Below, piece by piece: positions 1 through 7,222 of a stretch of 64,000 bases of DNA. The position numbers and the translations under genes are program-made. Position 1 is the stretch's first letter, and each line of letters begins with the position of its first letter. Under the pieces are notes generated by a model. It saw nothing but the letters and a program-made list of their open reading frames with translations, was not told the DNA's origin and did no database searches. This DNA comes from Dinghuibacter silviterrae (GTDB lineage Bacteria > Bacteroidota > Bacteroidia > Chitinophagales > Chitinophagaceae), in contig NZ_SODV01000001.1 of assembly GCF_004366355.1 (NCBI RefSeq), forward strand, positions 2,666,001 to 2,730,000. Direction: 5' to 3'.

Positions 1-945
1 CCGGACGCCGACTTCCCTGGCCCGGGTGGCGGCCTGCGCGGTGGACAGGTTGATAAAATTCACGGAGGCGACGACGAGGAGGAAAAGCCCAATTAATGCC
101 AGGGCGCGGCTGAGGTCTCTGGAAAAAGTCACTCCATTGAAGTTCCCCAGACGGGGATCGTGGTGCACCTCGCGCAGGGGTTGGAGGAGGAAGGAGTAAC
201 CTCTGCCTTCTACCGGGATGTGCTTTTGCATAAACGCCGGCAAAAGGGCCTCGAACTGCGCAGCCGTTTCCCCCGGGCGCAGCAGGACAAAACAGCAATA
301 ACTGTCGTTGATATTAAACCAATTGTCCATGTTGAGTCCCTTTCTCAATGTCGCATAAGACACAACAACGCTCAGGGGGAAGTCGGTATTGACGGGTGGG
401 TTTTCCAAAATACCGGTGACCTTCATGTCTTCGCCATAAAGATGAAGGGTCCGGCCGATCGCCTTTGTCCAATCCCCAAAATATTTGGTGGCGGCTTCCC
501 GGGTGACGGCCACGTTGTCGAATACGTCCGGGAGCGAGCCAGCGAGGAAGGGGAAGCGGAACATCCCGAAAAAGGAAGGGTCTGCGCAAAACACGTGCTT
601 TTCCTTGAATTTCCGGTTGCCCGGTGCGGTGACCTGTACGTTCCAGTCCCCATTGATCACACATACTTTTTGAAGTTGGGGAAAATCCGCCCTGAGCCCT
701 TCCGGCACGGGAAATGGAACCCCCGTCCGGTAGTCCCGGTCGGTGGGATTTTTGCCCGCGCGGACCACGCGGTAGATCCGGTCCTTGTCCGGGTGGAAAT
801 TGTCAAAGCTGTCCTCGTACCGCAGGACCAGGAAGATCAGCAGACAGGCGGCCAGCCCGACGACCAGCCCGGGTATGTTGACAAGTGCGTGGGTTTTGTG
901 GGCCACCAGGTTGCGGAGGGCGGCCTTCAGGTAGTTTCGCAGCAT
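1..945 (-). CDS. MacB/FtsX-like ABC transporter permease, partial (C-terminal part outside window)
   Basis: Read on the minus strand from the ATG at 945 there are 315 open codons to the window edge. The protein starts MLRNYLKAALRNLVAHKTHA, typical of Bacteroidota FtsX-family permeases. A first membrane helix follows at about residues 20-42 (VNIPGLVVGLAACLLIFLVL), then a long periplasmic MacB core with phrases such as FPVPEGLRADFP, VFDNVAVTREAATKYFGD and VTGILENPP. A second helix begins near residue 290 (ALALIGLFLLVVASVNFINL). Full-length relatives have about 800 residues, so more than half is missing. A GGAGG Shine-Dalgarno-like motif lies about 10 bases before the ATG. No ATPase partner is visible here. 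The family acts in envelope efflux or signalling; the substrate cannot be told. Confidence 0.9.
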   Translation of the reverse strand, partial: MLRNYLKAALRNLVAHKTHALVNIPGLVVGLAACLLIFLVLRYEDSFDNFHPDKDRIYRVVRAGKNPTDRDYRTGVPFPVPEGLRADFPQLQKVCVINGDWNVQVTAPGNRKFKEKHVFCADPSFFGMFRFPFLAGSLPDVFDNVAVTREAATKYFGDWTKAIGRTLHLYGEDMKVTGILENPPVNTDFPLSVVVSYATLRKGLNMDNWFNINDSYCCFVLLRPGETAAQFEALLPAFMQKHIPVEGRGYSFLLQPLREVHHDPRLGNFNGVTFSRDLSRALALIGLFLLVVASVNFINLSTAQAATRAREVGVR

Positions 946-999
946 ACGTCTTTGGCCTCCAAGAGGATGCCAATGCGTAGTATGCTGTTTTTTAATGCC

Positions 1000-1614
1000 T
1001 TAGTGCGCCCGCGCCGTCCGGTTTTGATACAATTCCAGGCGTTCCCGTACGCTGCCGAACCATTCGTGTCTCAGGATACTGAAATACACCGTGTTTCTTC
1101 TAAACCCGTCGTACCCGATCTTATAGTGCCGGAGCGTGCCTTCGTAGGTGGCGCCGATGCCTAGGATCGCCGTGCGTGAGCGCATGTTTCTTTCGTCTGT
1201 CCGGAGCTCCACGCGTTCGGCCCCCAGTTCTTCAAAGGCATACCGGAGCATGAGGAATTTGTTGTTCCGGTTCAACCCCGTCCGGTGGTAGGGCAGGCCC
1301 ATCCATGTCCAGCCAATCTCCAGGCGTTCGTCCGCGTCCACGATAGAAGCGTAACTGGTGCAGCCCGCGTATTTCCCGCTGGTCTTGTCGACGATGAGGA
1401 AGGGGTAGCGGATTTTTTGCGCTTTTTCCTCCATCGCCGTTTGTAGGTAGTCCCACAACATCCGCGGACTATGGATCGGTGCGGTCGAGTACCGCATCAG
1501 GTCCGGGTCGGAGCAGGCCGCTTCCAGCAGGCCCTCTGCATCGGTTAATTGCAGAGGCCTGAGCAGGGAGCGATTGTTTTCCAGGCAAATGTCTTTGTCG
1601 AAGGGGAAAGTCAT
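1000..1614 (-). CDS. GNAT-family N-acetyltransferase (RimJ/RimL type)
   Basis: The 204-residue protein starts MTFPFDKDICLENNRSLLRP. It has the layout of RimJ/RimL-like acetyltransferases: an N-terminal LRPLQLTDAEGL strand-helix, EIGWTWMGLPYHRTGLNRNNK covering the acetyl-CoA-binding turn, then ELGAERVELRTDERNMRSR (the usual 'V.L.t...N..S' segment) and LGIGATYEGTLRHYKI near the C-terminus. I chose the ATG at 1614. The frame stays open to 1740, but that extension (RAAARWRKGERRRR) is encoded by a GC-rich intergenic repeat, and TACTTTTGCAAC, a good match to the Bacteroidota -7 box TAnnTTTG, sits directly before the ATG at 1614. A very short or absent leader is implied. The substrate is unknown. 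Confidence 0.85.
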   Translation of the reverse strand: MTFPFDKDICLENNRSLLRPLQLTDAEGLLEAACSDPDLMRYSTAPIHSPRMLWDYLQTAMEEKAQKIRYPFLIVDKTSGKYAGCTSYASIVDADERLEIGWTWMGLPYHRTGLNRNNKFLMLRYAFEELGAERVELRTDERNMRSRTAILGIGATYEGTLRHYKIGYDGFRRNTVYFSILRHEWFGSVRERLELYQNRTARAH

Positions 1615-1680
1615 GTTGCAAAAGTAAGGACTTGCTGGCCCGTTGGTATAGTCCAGAATCGAGATGGCTGGTAGTCCAGT

Positions 1681-1743
1681 GGCGCCCAGTGCCGCCCGCC
1701 GGCGGCGCTCGCCTTTGCGCCACCGCGCGGCGGCTCTCACACG
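1681..1743. repeat. GC-rich inverted-repeat flank
   Basis: This short non-coding stretch follows the stop of the esterase gene on the minus strand. It is almost pure G+C and contains overlapping dyads around GCCGCCCGCCGGCGGCG and CCGCGCGGCGG. No T-tract follows, so it is not a classical terminator. Comparable GC-rich blocks lie after or between genes at 21187-21278, 33731-33810 and 36835-36894. Confidence 0.5.
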
Positions 1744-2892
1744 CTAGTGCGTCACCTTATCGAGAAACACCTCCACCGCATAGGTGGACAACTGCCCCGA
1801 GGGCCCATTGAGGGTATAATCGAAGGCATGCGTAGCCCAGGGAAGAGACAGGAAGTAGTGCGGAACGCCGAGCGCGGTTAGTTTGGCATCCAGACGGACG
1901 CTGTGTTCATAGGCTACCACCACGTCGTTGCGTCCATGGATCAGCAGGGTAGGCGGGGCGTGGGGATCCACGGCTTCCAACGGAGAGCTGGCGACGTAGT
2001 GCTCCGGGACTTTTTGATACGAACCGCCGAGGTAGTCTTCCATGACTTTACGGGAATCCATGACCAGACGGCTTGCCGGGGCGGAATACCCCCAGACCAT
2101 GTCCGTGGGCCCATAAAAGTCAATCACCCCGCGGATGCCGGACCCGGGCGCGGTCCGCCCCCTGGTGTCCTTACCCGTGGGCAACGTGTAGGCGGCCATC
2201 AGCGCGATTTGCGCACCGGCGGAGCGGCCGAGGAGTACAAAACGCGTGGTGTCGATGTGCCACCGCGCGGCGTGCGCCCGGAGAAAGGCCAGGGCCGACG
2301 CGACGTCGCGGATGGGCGCGGGGTTCTTGAACCGGGGCGCCAGGCGGTAGTTCATGGACGCCACGACATATCCCTGGCGCGCCAGTACCCAGTTGAGTTC
2401 GGGCAACTGCCGGCTGCTGCCACCGCTCCACGAGCCGCCGTGGATGACGAGGATGCAGGGGCGGGGGGTCAGGTGCACTATATCGCCGTTGGGCAAATCA
2501 TCAGGGTACACATCCATCGTCAACGAATCCTTATACGTCACCGTCGTAAACGGTACGGCGGCGCTCCCGCGGAACATCCGCGTCCAGCGGAACGGCAAGC
2601 GCTCCCGCGCCTCGTCCTGACCGAGGGTGTATTGCAGGGTGGCGGCGGCGGTATAGGCCCGGATGATGGGGCTGAGGCTGAGGGAGAGACCGACGAGTCC
2701 GACCCAGGTGCCGGTCCACCGCCGGGCGGGGAGCCAGTACCCGGCGAGCAGGAGTAACACGATACACCCCACAGGGATCCAGGGGAACTCGGTTACGCCG
2801 ATGGCGAGGAGCCACAAATGATAGGTCGGCGCCTTGCAAACGGTCAGCAAGGCGGTCAGGGTGAGGAGGCTAAGAAGGACCAGCCGGATCAT
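1744..2892 (-). CDS. Membrane-anchored alpha/beta-hydrolase (esterase/lipase, BD-FAE-like)
   Basis: This 382-residue protein has an N-terminal membrane part of three or four hydrophobic segments (residues about 1-95). A serine hydrolase domain of the carboxylesterase/hormone-sensitive-lipase type follows. The oxyanion motif is HGGSWSGG, the nucleophile elbow is GRSAGAQ, the acid lies in LLIHGRNDVVV and the histidine in WATHAFDY near the C-terminus, so the triad is complete. In this superfamily such enzymes remove acyl groups from small esters or decorated sugars. The ATG overlaps the stop of the upstream gene by four bases, so the two are probably co-transcribed. The precise substrate is unknown. 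Confidence 0.85.
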   Translation of the reverse strand: MIRLVLLSLLTLTALLTVCKAPTYHLWLLAIGVTEFPWIPVGCIVLLLLAGYWLPARRWTGTWVGLVGLSLSLSPIIRAYTAAATLQYTLGQDEARERLPFRWTRMFRGSAAVPFTTVTYKDSLTMDVYPDDLPNGDIVHLTPRPCILVIHGGSWSGGSSRQLPELNWVLARQGYVVASMNYRLAPRFKNPAPIRDVASALAFLRAHAARWHIDTTRFVLLGRSAGAQIALMAAYTLPTGKDTRGRTAPGSGIRGVIDFYGPTDMVWGYSAPASRLVMDSRKVMEDYLGGSYQKVPEHYVASSPLEAVDPHAPPTLLIHGRNDVVVAYEHSVRLDAKLTALGVPHYFLSLPWATHAFDYTLNGPSGQLSTYAVEVFLDKVTH

Positions 2893-3341
2893 ACCTTGAT
2901 CTTCACCACGACTTTTTTAACCCAGCCGGGCTCACCCGGATGTATGTTGGGCATGTGCAGGTCTTCCGGGTAGAAGATGGCGAACATACCTTCCTCGAAA
3001 CGGGAGAAAAAGGAAGGGTTTTCGTCATAGAGCATAAAATCGGTGTCGGGATCGTACGCTTTCGAAGGCTGCTGCGCTCTTAAAAAGTCGTGTCCCACGA
3101 GCTCGGTGCCCCGGGCCATGTATTGGAGGTCGATGTGGACCCGGTGGGATTCCATCTTTTGCCCCTGCGGGTCAACGGTCTCGTATTCATTGACCATGGC
3201 AAAAACCCGGTCTCCTTCGATGTCGTATCGGCCTTTGGGGAGGGTACCCAGGTCCGTTTGACGGAGCCAGGCGAAGGCTTTTTGGAAGGGTTCGTCCAGG
3301 CCTTTATAGGTGGATGCCCTGTCCAGGTAGTCTAGGATCAT
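2889..3341 (-). CDS. YhcH/YjgK/YiaL family protein (DUF386)
   Basis: The 150-residue length fits the YhcH/YiaL family, which also includes NanQ and EbgC and has a cupin-like beta barrel. Family phrases are visible: FVMVNEY-like 'FAMVNEYETV', the 'ESHRVHIDLQYMARGTE' segment carrying the metal-binding His and Glu, 'YDENPSFFSRFEEGMFAIFYPEDLHMPNI' and the terminal 'VKKVVVKIKV'. Family members accelerate anomerisation of free sugars or sugar acids released by hydrolases. The gene is translationally coupled to the esterase downstream. A role in processing a deacylated sugar is an inference from that neighbour. Confidence 0.88.
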   Translation of the reverse strand: MILDYLDRASTYKGLDEPFQKAFAWLRQTDLGTLPKGRYDIEGDRVFAMVNEYETVDPQGQKMESHRVHIDLQYMARGTELVGHDFLRAQQPSKAYDPDTDFMLYDENPSFFSRFEEGMFAIFYPEDLHMPNIHPGEPGWVKKVVVKIKV

Positions 3342-3365
3342 GGCGCTAAGTAAAGCAAAAAACGC

Positions 3366-3671
3366 CTAATTGTTCATTGCCCGCATATTTCGAAGGTAGA
3401 CCGTGATCATCGTCTCGGCGATGAGCACCTTGGCGGGTTTATCGACGTCGATGGAGGCGTGGTTCCTCCAGATTTCTTTTAGGGTTTCGAAACCCAGGTC
3501 TTCAGCCCCCAGCTTCTGGTTGGTGAAGCCGTACGCCATGTAATTGGTGCTGCGCACATTCATGTCGTAAAAGGTCTTATACGCCGATTCGCTTCCCTTG
3601 CGGATGCGGGTCAGGAGTTGCTTTTCCGAGTTGGATCTGCGCGCGATAAAGTTGTATAAGGACGAAAACAT
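3366..3671 (-). CDS. Sigma-70 region 2-only protein (truncated ECF-like)
   Basis: This 101-residue protein resembles only region 2 of ECF sigma factors. LLTRIRKGSESAYKTFYDM matches the usual start, LGAEDLGFETLKEIWRNHASID matches the core-RNA-polymerase-binding and -10-recognition helices ('A.D..qE.f..lW.....ld'), and AKVLIAETMITVYLRNM matches the end of region 2. There is no region 4: the frame stops right after region 2 and the next gene begins 24 bases further on. Possible roles are a decayed sigma factor, a decoy that binds core polymerase, or a regulator. It lies divergent from the kinase-regulator pair at 3774-6262. The family likeness is fairly clear; the function is not. Confidence 0.6.
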   Translation of the reverse strand: MFSSLYNFIARRSNSEKQLLTRIRKGSESAYKTFYDMNVRSTNYMAYGFTNQKLGAEDLGFETLKEIWRNHASIDVDKPAKVLIAETMITVYLRNMRAMNN

Positions 3672-3773
3672 AGGCTGGGCGCTGAGACAAGGTATTATGA
3701 ACTGGCGGATACTGAAAAAAATACCGTAATTTCCAAGGGTTCTTATTGTACTTGTTCAATGTTCTTATCCTAA

Positions 3774-5606
3774 ATGCTTATGCCTGTTCCACTTACGGTT
3801 TTTCTTAGGGTCAACCTCTTCTTTTGTATCGTATGTTGGAACATTGCCTCCGCTCAAACGCCCACGCTCCAAAATCTGTTCCGGCGATACGAAGCGCATA
3901 AGCTGGGGGATACCGCATACCTGAAGGCCGTCGACTCCCTGGCTCCTCAGCGGTTGGGGGACGACAGCCTGCCGGCCGAACTGTCCCTTTATCAGCAGGT
4001 GGCCTTTAAAAAAAATATACCCGCCAAATACCGGGTGCGTTATTACCGGTATATGGCCGCCCAGGCGTACAACAAGAACCGTTTGGGCAGTGCCATCTAC
4101 TATGCGGAAAAGAACAATGAGGAGTCCATCCGGGCTGGCATTTTCAAGGCCGGGGAGATCCCCCACAGCGATCTTTTTGCGATGGCCGTGTACAGCGATA
4201 ACTGGAATTTTGCCGCCGCCTTTGCCAAATACGACAAACTGAAGACGCGGATCCATGGGCTGATCGGGGCCATTCCCAAGGTGAGCGGGGAAGAATTGTT
4301 TGTGGCTTTTAGCATCCTAAACGAACTGGCAAGCACCGCTTCCCATGCAAAGGACACCGCAAGGGCCGGAGAAGCGGTCCGCGTGTCTGACAGTCTGCTG
4401 GCCGCGGTTGACCGGTCCCCTGCAGGATATACGGCTTACCGTACTTTTTATGGCAGTATGGACCATATCATCCGGTTCACCGTGGCCAGGGACCGGGGAC
4501 AAAACGACAGCGCGCTGGCGCTGCTGGAGGCGGCCCTGGCGGACGTCCGGAAGCCGGACTACTCGAAGAACGTGCAAGCCGCTTATGCGTTTGATTTCTA
4601 CCAGGATGCCTTTGATTTTTTTATTACCACCGGGAACCGCGACAGCGCCCGGCATTACCTGGACCTTGCCGTGTCACGATCCGCGGGTCTTTTTGATTCT
4701 TCCCGGGACAAAGCCTCCTTTGTACTCGGCAGCGCCAGCAAGCTGGAAGCCCTGTCCGGCGACTATACAGCCGCCTACCGGGACCTGAAAAAGGCGTATG
4801 AGGTCCAGGACAGCACCGTGCATTCGATTTCTTCGGACAAAAACAACAACCTGTATGCCCTCGCCGAGGCGGAGAATGCCCGGTCCGAGCTTGCCCGCAA
4901 AGACGAGGAGGGTAGGCGGATGCAACAGTTCAACATCCTTCTTTTCTTTATGCTGGTCATCCTTATCCTCGTGGTCACATTGGGGTATTTTATCGTCGCG
5001 TCCCGGGCCAAACAACGCATGCTCCGGCTGCGCCTGGGACTGGCGCGCAACTTCCACGACGAGATCGGACCCATGCTGATGTATGCGGGCACCCTGGCCA
5101 AAAAGGAGGGCGAGCAACATCCCTCCCCCCGCCTGGAGGAGCTCCGGGGGCACCTCGTTCATGTGATGGAGGCCGTCCGGGGGATGACCCACGACCTCAA
5201 ATCCAGCGACCTGAGCACGGTGGTTTCCCTGGCCAGGGAAGTAACGGCACTGTTGGAAAAAATAAAGGAGACCACCACGATCGATTTCTCTATCAAACAC
5301 CAAAACGGGAGTCGCGTGCTCAGCCACTTTCAGCACAACCACCTCAAAAAGATCATGAACGAGCTCGTCAGCAATTCCATACGGCATTCCGGTTGTTCGG
5401 GGATCCAGGTCGCCCTTCAGGCAGAGGGGCGCCACCTCCTCATCCGCTACTCCGACGACGGGAAGGGGTTCGATCCCGGGCAAGATACCCAGGGGATCGG
5501 CTTGCAGAATGTCCGGGAAAGAGTAGGTTTGCTCAACGGGAGTTTCCGGCTGATCAACGAACACCCGGCGGGTTACGCCATCGATCTAAAAATACCCTTG
5601 CTATGA
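3774..5606 (+). CDS. Membrane sensor histidine kinase with TPR-like periplasmic domain
   Basis: The 610-residue protein opens with a signal peptide ending near IASAQ. A helical, TPR-like sensor region runs over about residues 30-370, followed by one membrane helix near 386-410 (FNILLFFMLVILILVVTLGYF). The kinase part is of the LuxR-partner type (HisKA_3/HWE-like). The phosphoacceptor is probably His428 in ARNFHDEIGP. The ATPase domain has the N box NELVSNSIRHS (Asn529), the G1 box YSDDGKGFD and the G2 box GIGLQNVRERV. The gene overlaps the response-regulator gene by ATGA, so they form a cognate pair. The ligand and target genes cannot be read from the sequence. Confidence 0.92.
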   Translation: MLMPVPLTVFLRVNLFFCIVCWNIASAQTPTLQNLFRRYEAHKLGDTAYLKAVDSLAPQRLGDDSLPAELSLYQQVAFKKNIPAKYRVRYYRYMAAQAYNKNRLGSAIYYAEKNNEESIRAGIFKAGEIPHSDLFAMAVYSDNWNFAAAFAKYDKLKTRIHGLIGAIPKVSGEELFVAFSILNELASTASHAKDTARAGEAVRVSDSLLAAVDRSPAGYTAYRTFYGSMDHIIRFTVARDRGQNDSALALLEAALADVRKPDYSKNVQAAYAFDFYQDAFDFFITTGNRDSARHYLDLAVSRSAGLFDSSRDKASFVLGSASKLEALSGDYTAAYRDLKKAYEVQDSTVHSISSDKNNNLYALAEAENARSELARKDEEGRRMQQFNILLFFMLVILILVVTLGYFIVASRAKQRMLRLRLGLARNFHDEIGPMLMYAGTLAKKEGEQHPSPRLEELRGHLVHVMEAVRGMTHDLKSSDLSTVVSLAREVTALLEKIKETTTIDFSIKHQNGSRVLSHFQHNHLKKIMNELVSNSIRHSGCSGIQVALQAEGRHLLIRYSDDGKGFDPGQDTQGIGLQNVRERVGLLNGSFRLINEHPAGYAIDLKIPLL

Positions 5607-6262
5607 CCTCTTACCAGTCCGTGTTAGTGATCGATGACCACAATATGGTCGTCAACGGCATCAAACTTTTGATCGGCGATTGGTTCCAGGCGTTCCACCA
5701 CGCCAACGACGGAGCCACCGGCATCCAGGTCGCCCTCCGGCAGTCTCCCCAACTGGTGATCGTCGACTATATGCTCCCCGACATGTCGGGGGAGGCCGTG
5801 GCCAGGGAAATCCGTTATCACTGTCCGGGGGCGCGCATCCTCGGATACTCGTTCAATATCAATGCGGCCTCGATCCTCAAGATGTTTGGCGCCGGTATCA
5901 ACGGCTATGTCATTAAAAGCGAGAACGACGAGGAGTTCACCAAGGCCGTGACCTACCTCCTGCAAGGCAAAGACTATTTCTGTAAAGAAGCCCGGAACCA
6001 CATCATCAACCGCATTTCACCGGAAGAAGACCATACCCGTCTCATGGTCGCCAATACCGAGTTTTCCGCCAAGGAGATCGAGATCATCCGCCTGATCTGT
6101 AAACAAAAGACCGCCCGGGAAATCGCCCAGGCGGTCTTTCTTTCCGAACGAACCGTCGAACAGTACCGGAGCAACATCTCCCGGCGCATAGGCGCGCGGA
6201 ACATGGCCGGGGTAATTAAATTCGCCCTCCAATACGGTGTCATCGACCTGGAGGACCTGTAA
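5603..6262 (+). CDS. NarL/LuxR-family response regulator
   Basis: This 219-residue regulator starts at the ATG overlapping the kinase stop (ATGA). The receiver domain carries the acidic pair Asp11-Asp12 (VIDDHNM), the phosphoacceptor Asp55 (VIVDYMLPDMSG) and the conserved Lys in GYVIKSEN. A LuxR-type HTH follows at about residues 150-215: FSAKEIEIIRLICKQKTAREIAQAVFLSERTVEQYRSNISRR. The frame is open upstream to 5393, but that part is the other-frame shadow of the kinase. It receives phosphate from the adjacent kinase. The 3' end is one base from the tail of the oppositely transcribed gene, and the HTH codons contain a terminator-like hairpin at 6106-6139. Confidence 0.93.
   Translation: MTSYQSVLVIDDHNMVVNGIKLLIGDWFQAFHHANDGATGIQVALRQSPQLVIVDYMLPDMSGEAVAREIRYHCPGARILGYSFNINAASILKMFGAGINGYVIKSENDEEFTKAVTYLLQGKDYFCKEARNHIINRISPEEDHTRLMVANTEFSAKEIEIIRLICKQKTAREIAQAVFLSERTVEQYRSNISRRIGARNMAGVIKFALQYGVIDLEDL
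6106..6143 (-). terminator. Hairpin terminator embedded in the response-regulator CDS
   Basis: Perfect 10-bp arms (6106-6115 and 6130-6139, AAAGACCGCC/GGCGGTCTTT) enclose a 14-base loop. Read on the minus strand, the stem is followed by TGTTT, giving TCTTTTGTTT after the GC-rich part, which is the form of an intrinsic terminator. It lies about 120 bases past the stop of the minus-strand DUF6515-like gene, inside the HTH codons of the plus-strand regulator. On the plus strand it is followed by CTTT only. Confidence 0.45.
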
Positions 6263-6263
6263 G

Positions 6264-7157
6264 CTACTCTACATCGACGACCTCGTACCCGTTCTGCCCA
6301 TCGGCATCCTGGATCGGCTGGAAGTACGTCCCGTTAAACTGCAGGTACGTAACCCCGTTCGCGTTGACGGTCGTACATCCATCGGGCAGGTTGTAGACGA
6401 TGGCGCCCGGGGGACCTGCTATGACCTGGTACCCGCCGGTAGCCGGCACGAAAAAGGATCCGCCGAAATACCAATAGGTCGTGCCGTCGACATCCAGGGT
6501 GATCGTCCCGGACGGCAGGCTCGGAACAATCGCGCCTATGGGTGGCGCCACGACCTGGTAGCCTCCGTTGTACGGTTGGTAAAATACCCCCGCGTTATAA
6601 TAGTAATTGGCGTTGTCCCAGGCGATGATCGTTGCCGTGGCGTACATAGTGGCCAGGAAAAAGCCCATGGGATGCCAGGGGCCGACCCATACATAAGGCC
6701 GGTAGGGGTGATCGTAATACCGGTGATAGGCATAAAAGCGACGTCCGTTCCAAATGTGCGGCGGCCGGGTATAGGACGGTCGTCCGGGTCTCCATCCGGG
6801 GGGGCGGTGGCTGGGTGGGCGCGTGACCGGCGGACGGGCACCGGGGTTCCCCGGTTGCGGGCGCACACCGGGGCGGGTGGCACCGGGTTGGGGGCGCGAG
6901 AGCGCCGGCGGTCTCGCACCCGGCTGCTGAGGTTGTGGGCGTGGCGTTGAAGGCTGCGGCCGTGGTGTCGAGGGTTGTGGGTTTGAAGGCTGTGGCCGCG
7001 GCGCCGGCGGTTGCGGCCGCGGGGCTGCCGGCTGCGGTCTTGGCGCGGGTGGTGCCGGGCGTGGCGTCGCGGGTCGTTGTTGCGGCGTTTGCGCGTTTAT
7101 CCCCAGGGGAATGCATCCGGCAAGGACCAACACGAGGAATGTTTTTGGCGTATTCAT
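6264..7157 (-). CDS. Secreted proline-rich protein, DUF6515-like
   Basis: The 297-residue protein has a signal peptide (ending ...CIPLGINAQ). A proline-rich stretch at residues 25-130 is built from repeats such as PRPQPAAPRPQP and STPRPQP. A Tyr/Trp-rich segment follows (HIWNGRRFYAYHRYYDHPYRPYVWVG). The C-terminal half repeats one motif three times: YYYNAGVFYQPYNGGYQVV, YWYFGGSFFVPATGGYQVI and YLQFNGTYFQPIQDADGQ, each followed by 'P.GAIV..LP.G' or a relic of it. This layout is seen in DUF6515-type envelope proteins of Bacteroidota. The function is unknown; a periplasmic or surface structural role is plausible. It is divergent from the GH13 gene and converges on the regulator gene. Confidence 0.7.
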   Translation of the reverse strand: MNTPKTFLVLVLAGCIPLGINAQTPQQRPATPRPAPPAPRPQPAAPRPQPPAPRPQPSNPQPSTPRPQPSTPRPQPQQPGARPPALSRPQPGATRPGVRPQPGNPGARPPVTRPPSHRPPGWRPGRPSYTRPPHIWNGRRFYAYHRYYDHPYRPYVWVGPWHPMGFFLATMYATATIIAWDNANYYYNAGVFYQPYNGGYQVVAPPIGAIVPSLPSGTITLDVDGTTYWYFGGSFFVPATGGYQVIAGPPGAIVYNLPDGCTTVNANGVTYLQFNGTYFQPIQDADGQNGYEVVDVE

Positions 7158-7222
7158 TAGGTTGCTGTTATCATATTAAAGTTAATATTATTTCATAACA
7201 ACTTTCGCTATTTTGCCCGCCT

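Noticed and set aside
160-1164. 334-codon open frame on the plus strand
   Set aside because: It lies antisense to the MacB/FtsX-like permease and GNAT genes, whose translations match known families; the plus-strand product shows no domain. Long antisense frames are common at this GC content.
1615-1740. N-terminal extension of the GNAT gene
   Set aside because: The extra residues are Arg/Ala-rich and come from a GC-rich intergenic repeat; a -7 box directly before the ATG at 1614 fits the shorter form.
7205-7222. TATTTTGC before the GH13 start as a -7 box
   Set aside because: It is one base short of TAnnTTTG, and no TTG stands at the right distance; similar strings near 12927 and 21230 were left out for the same reason.
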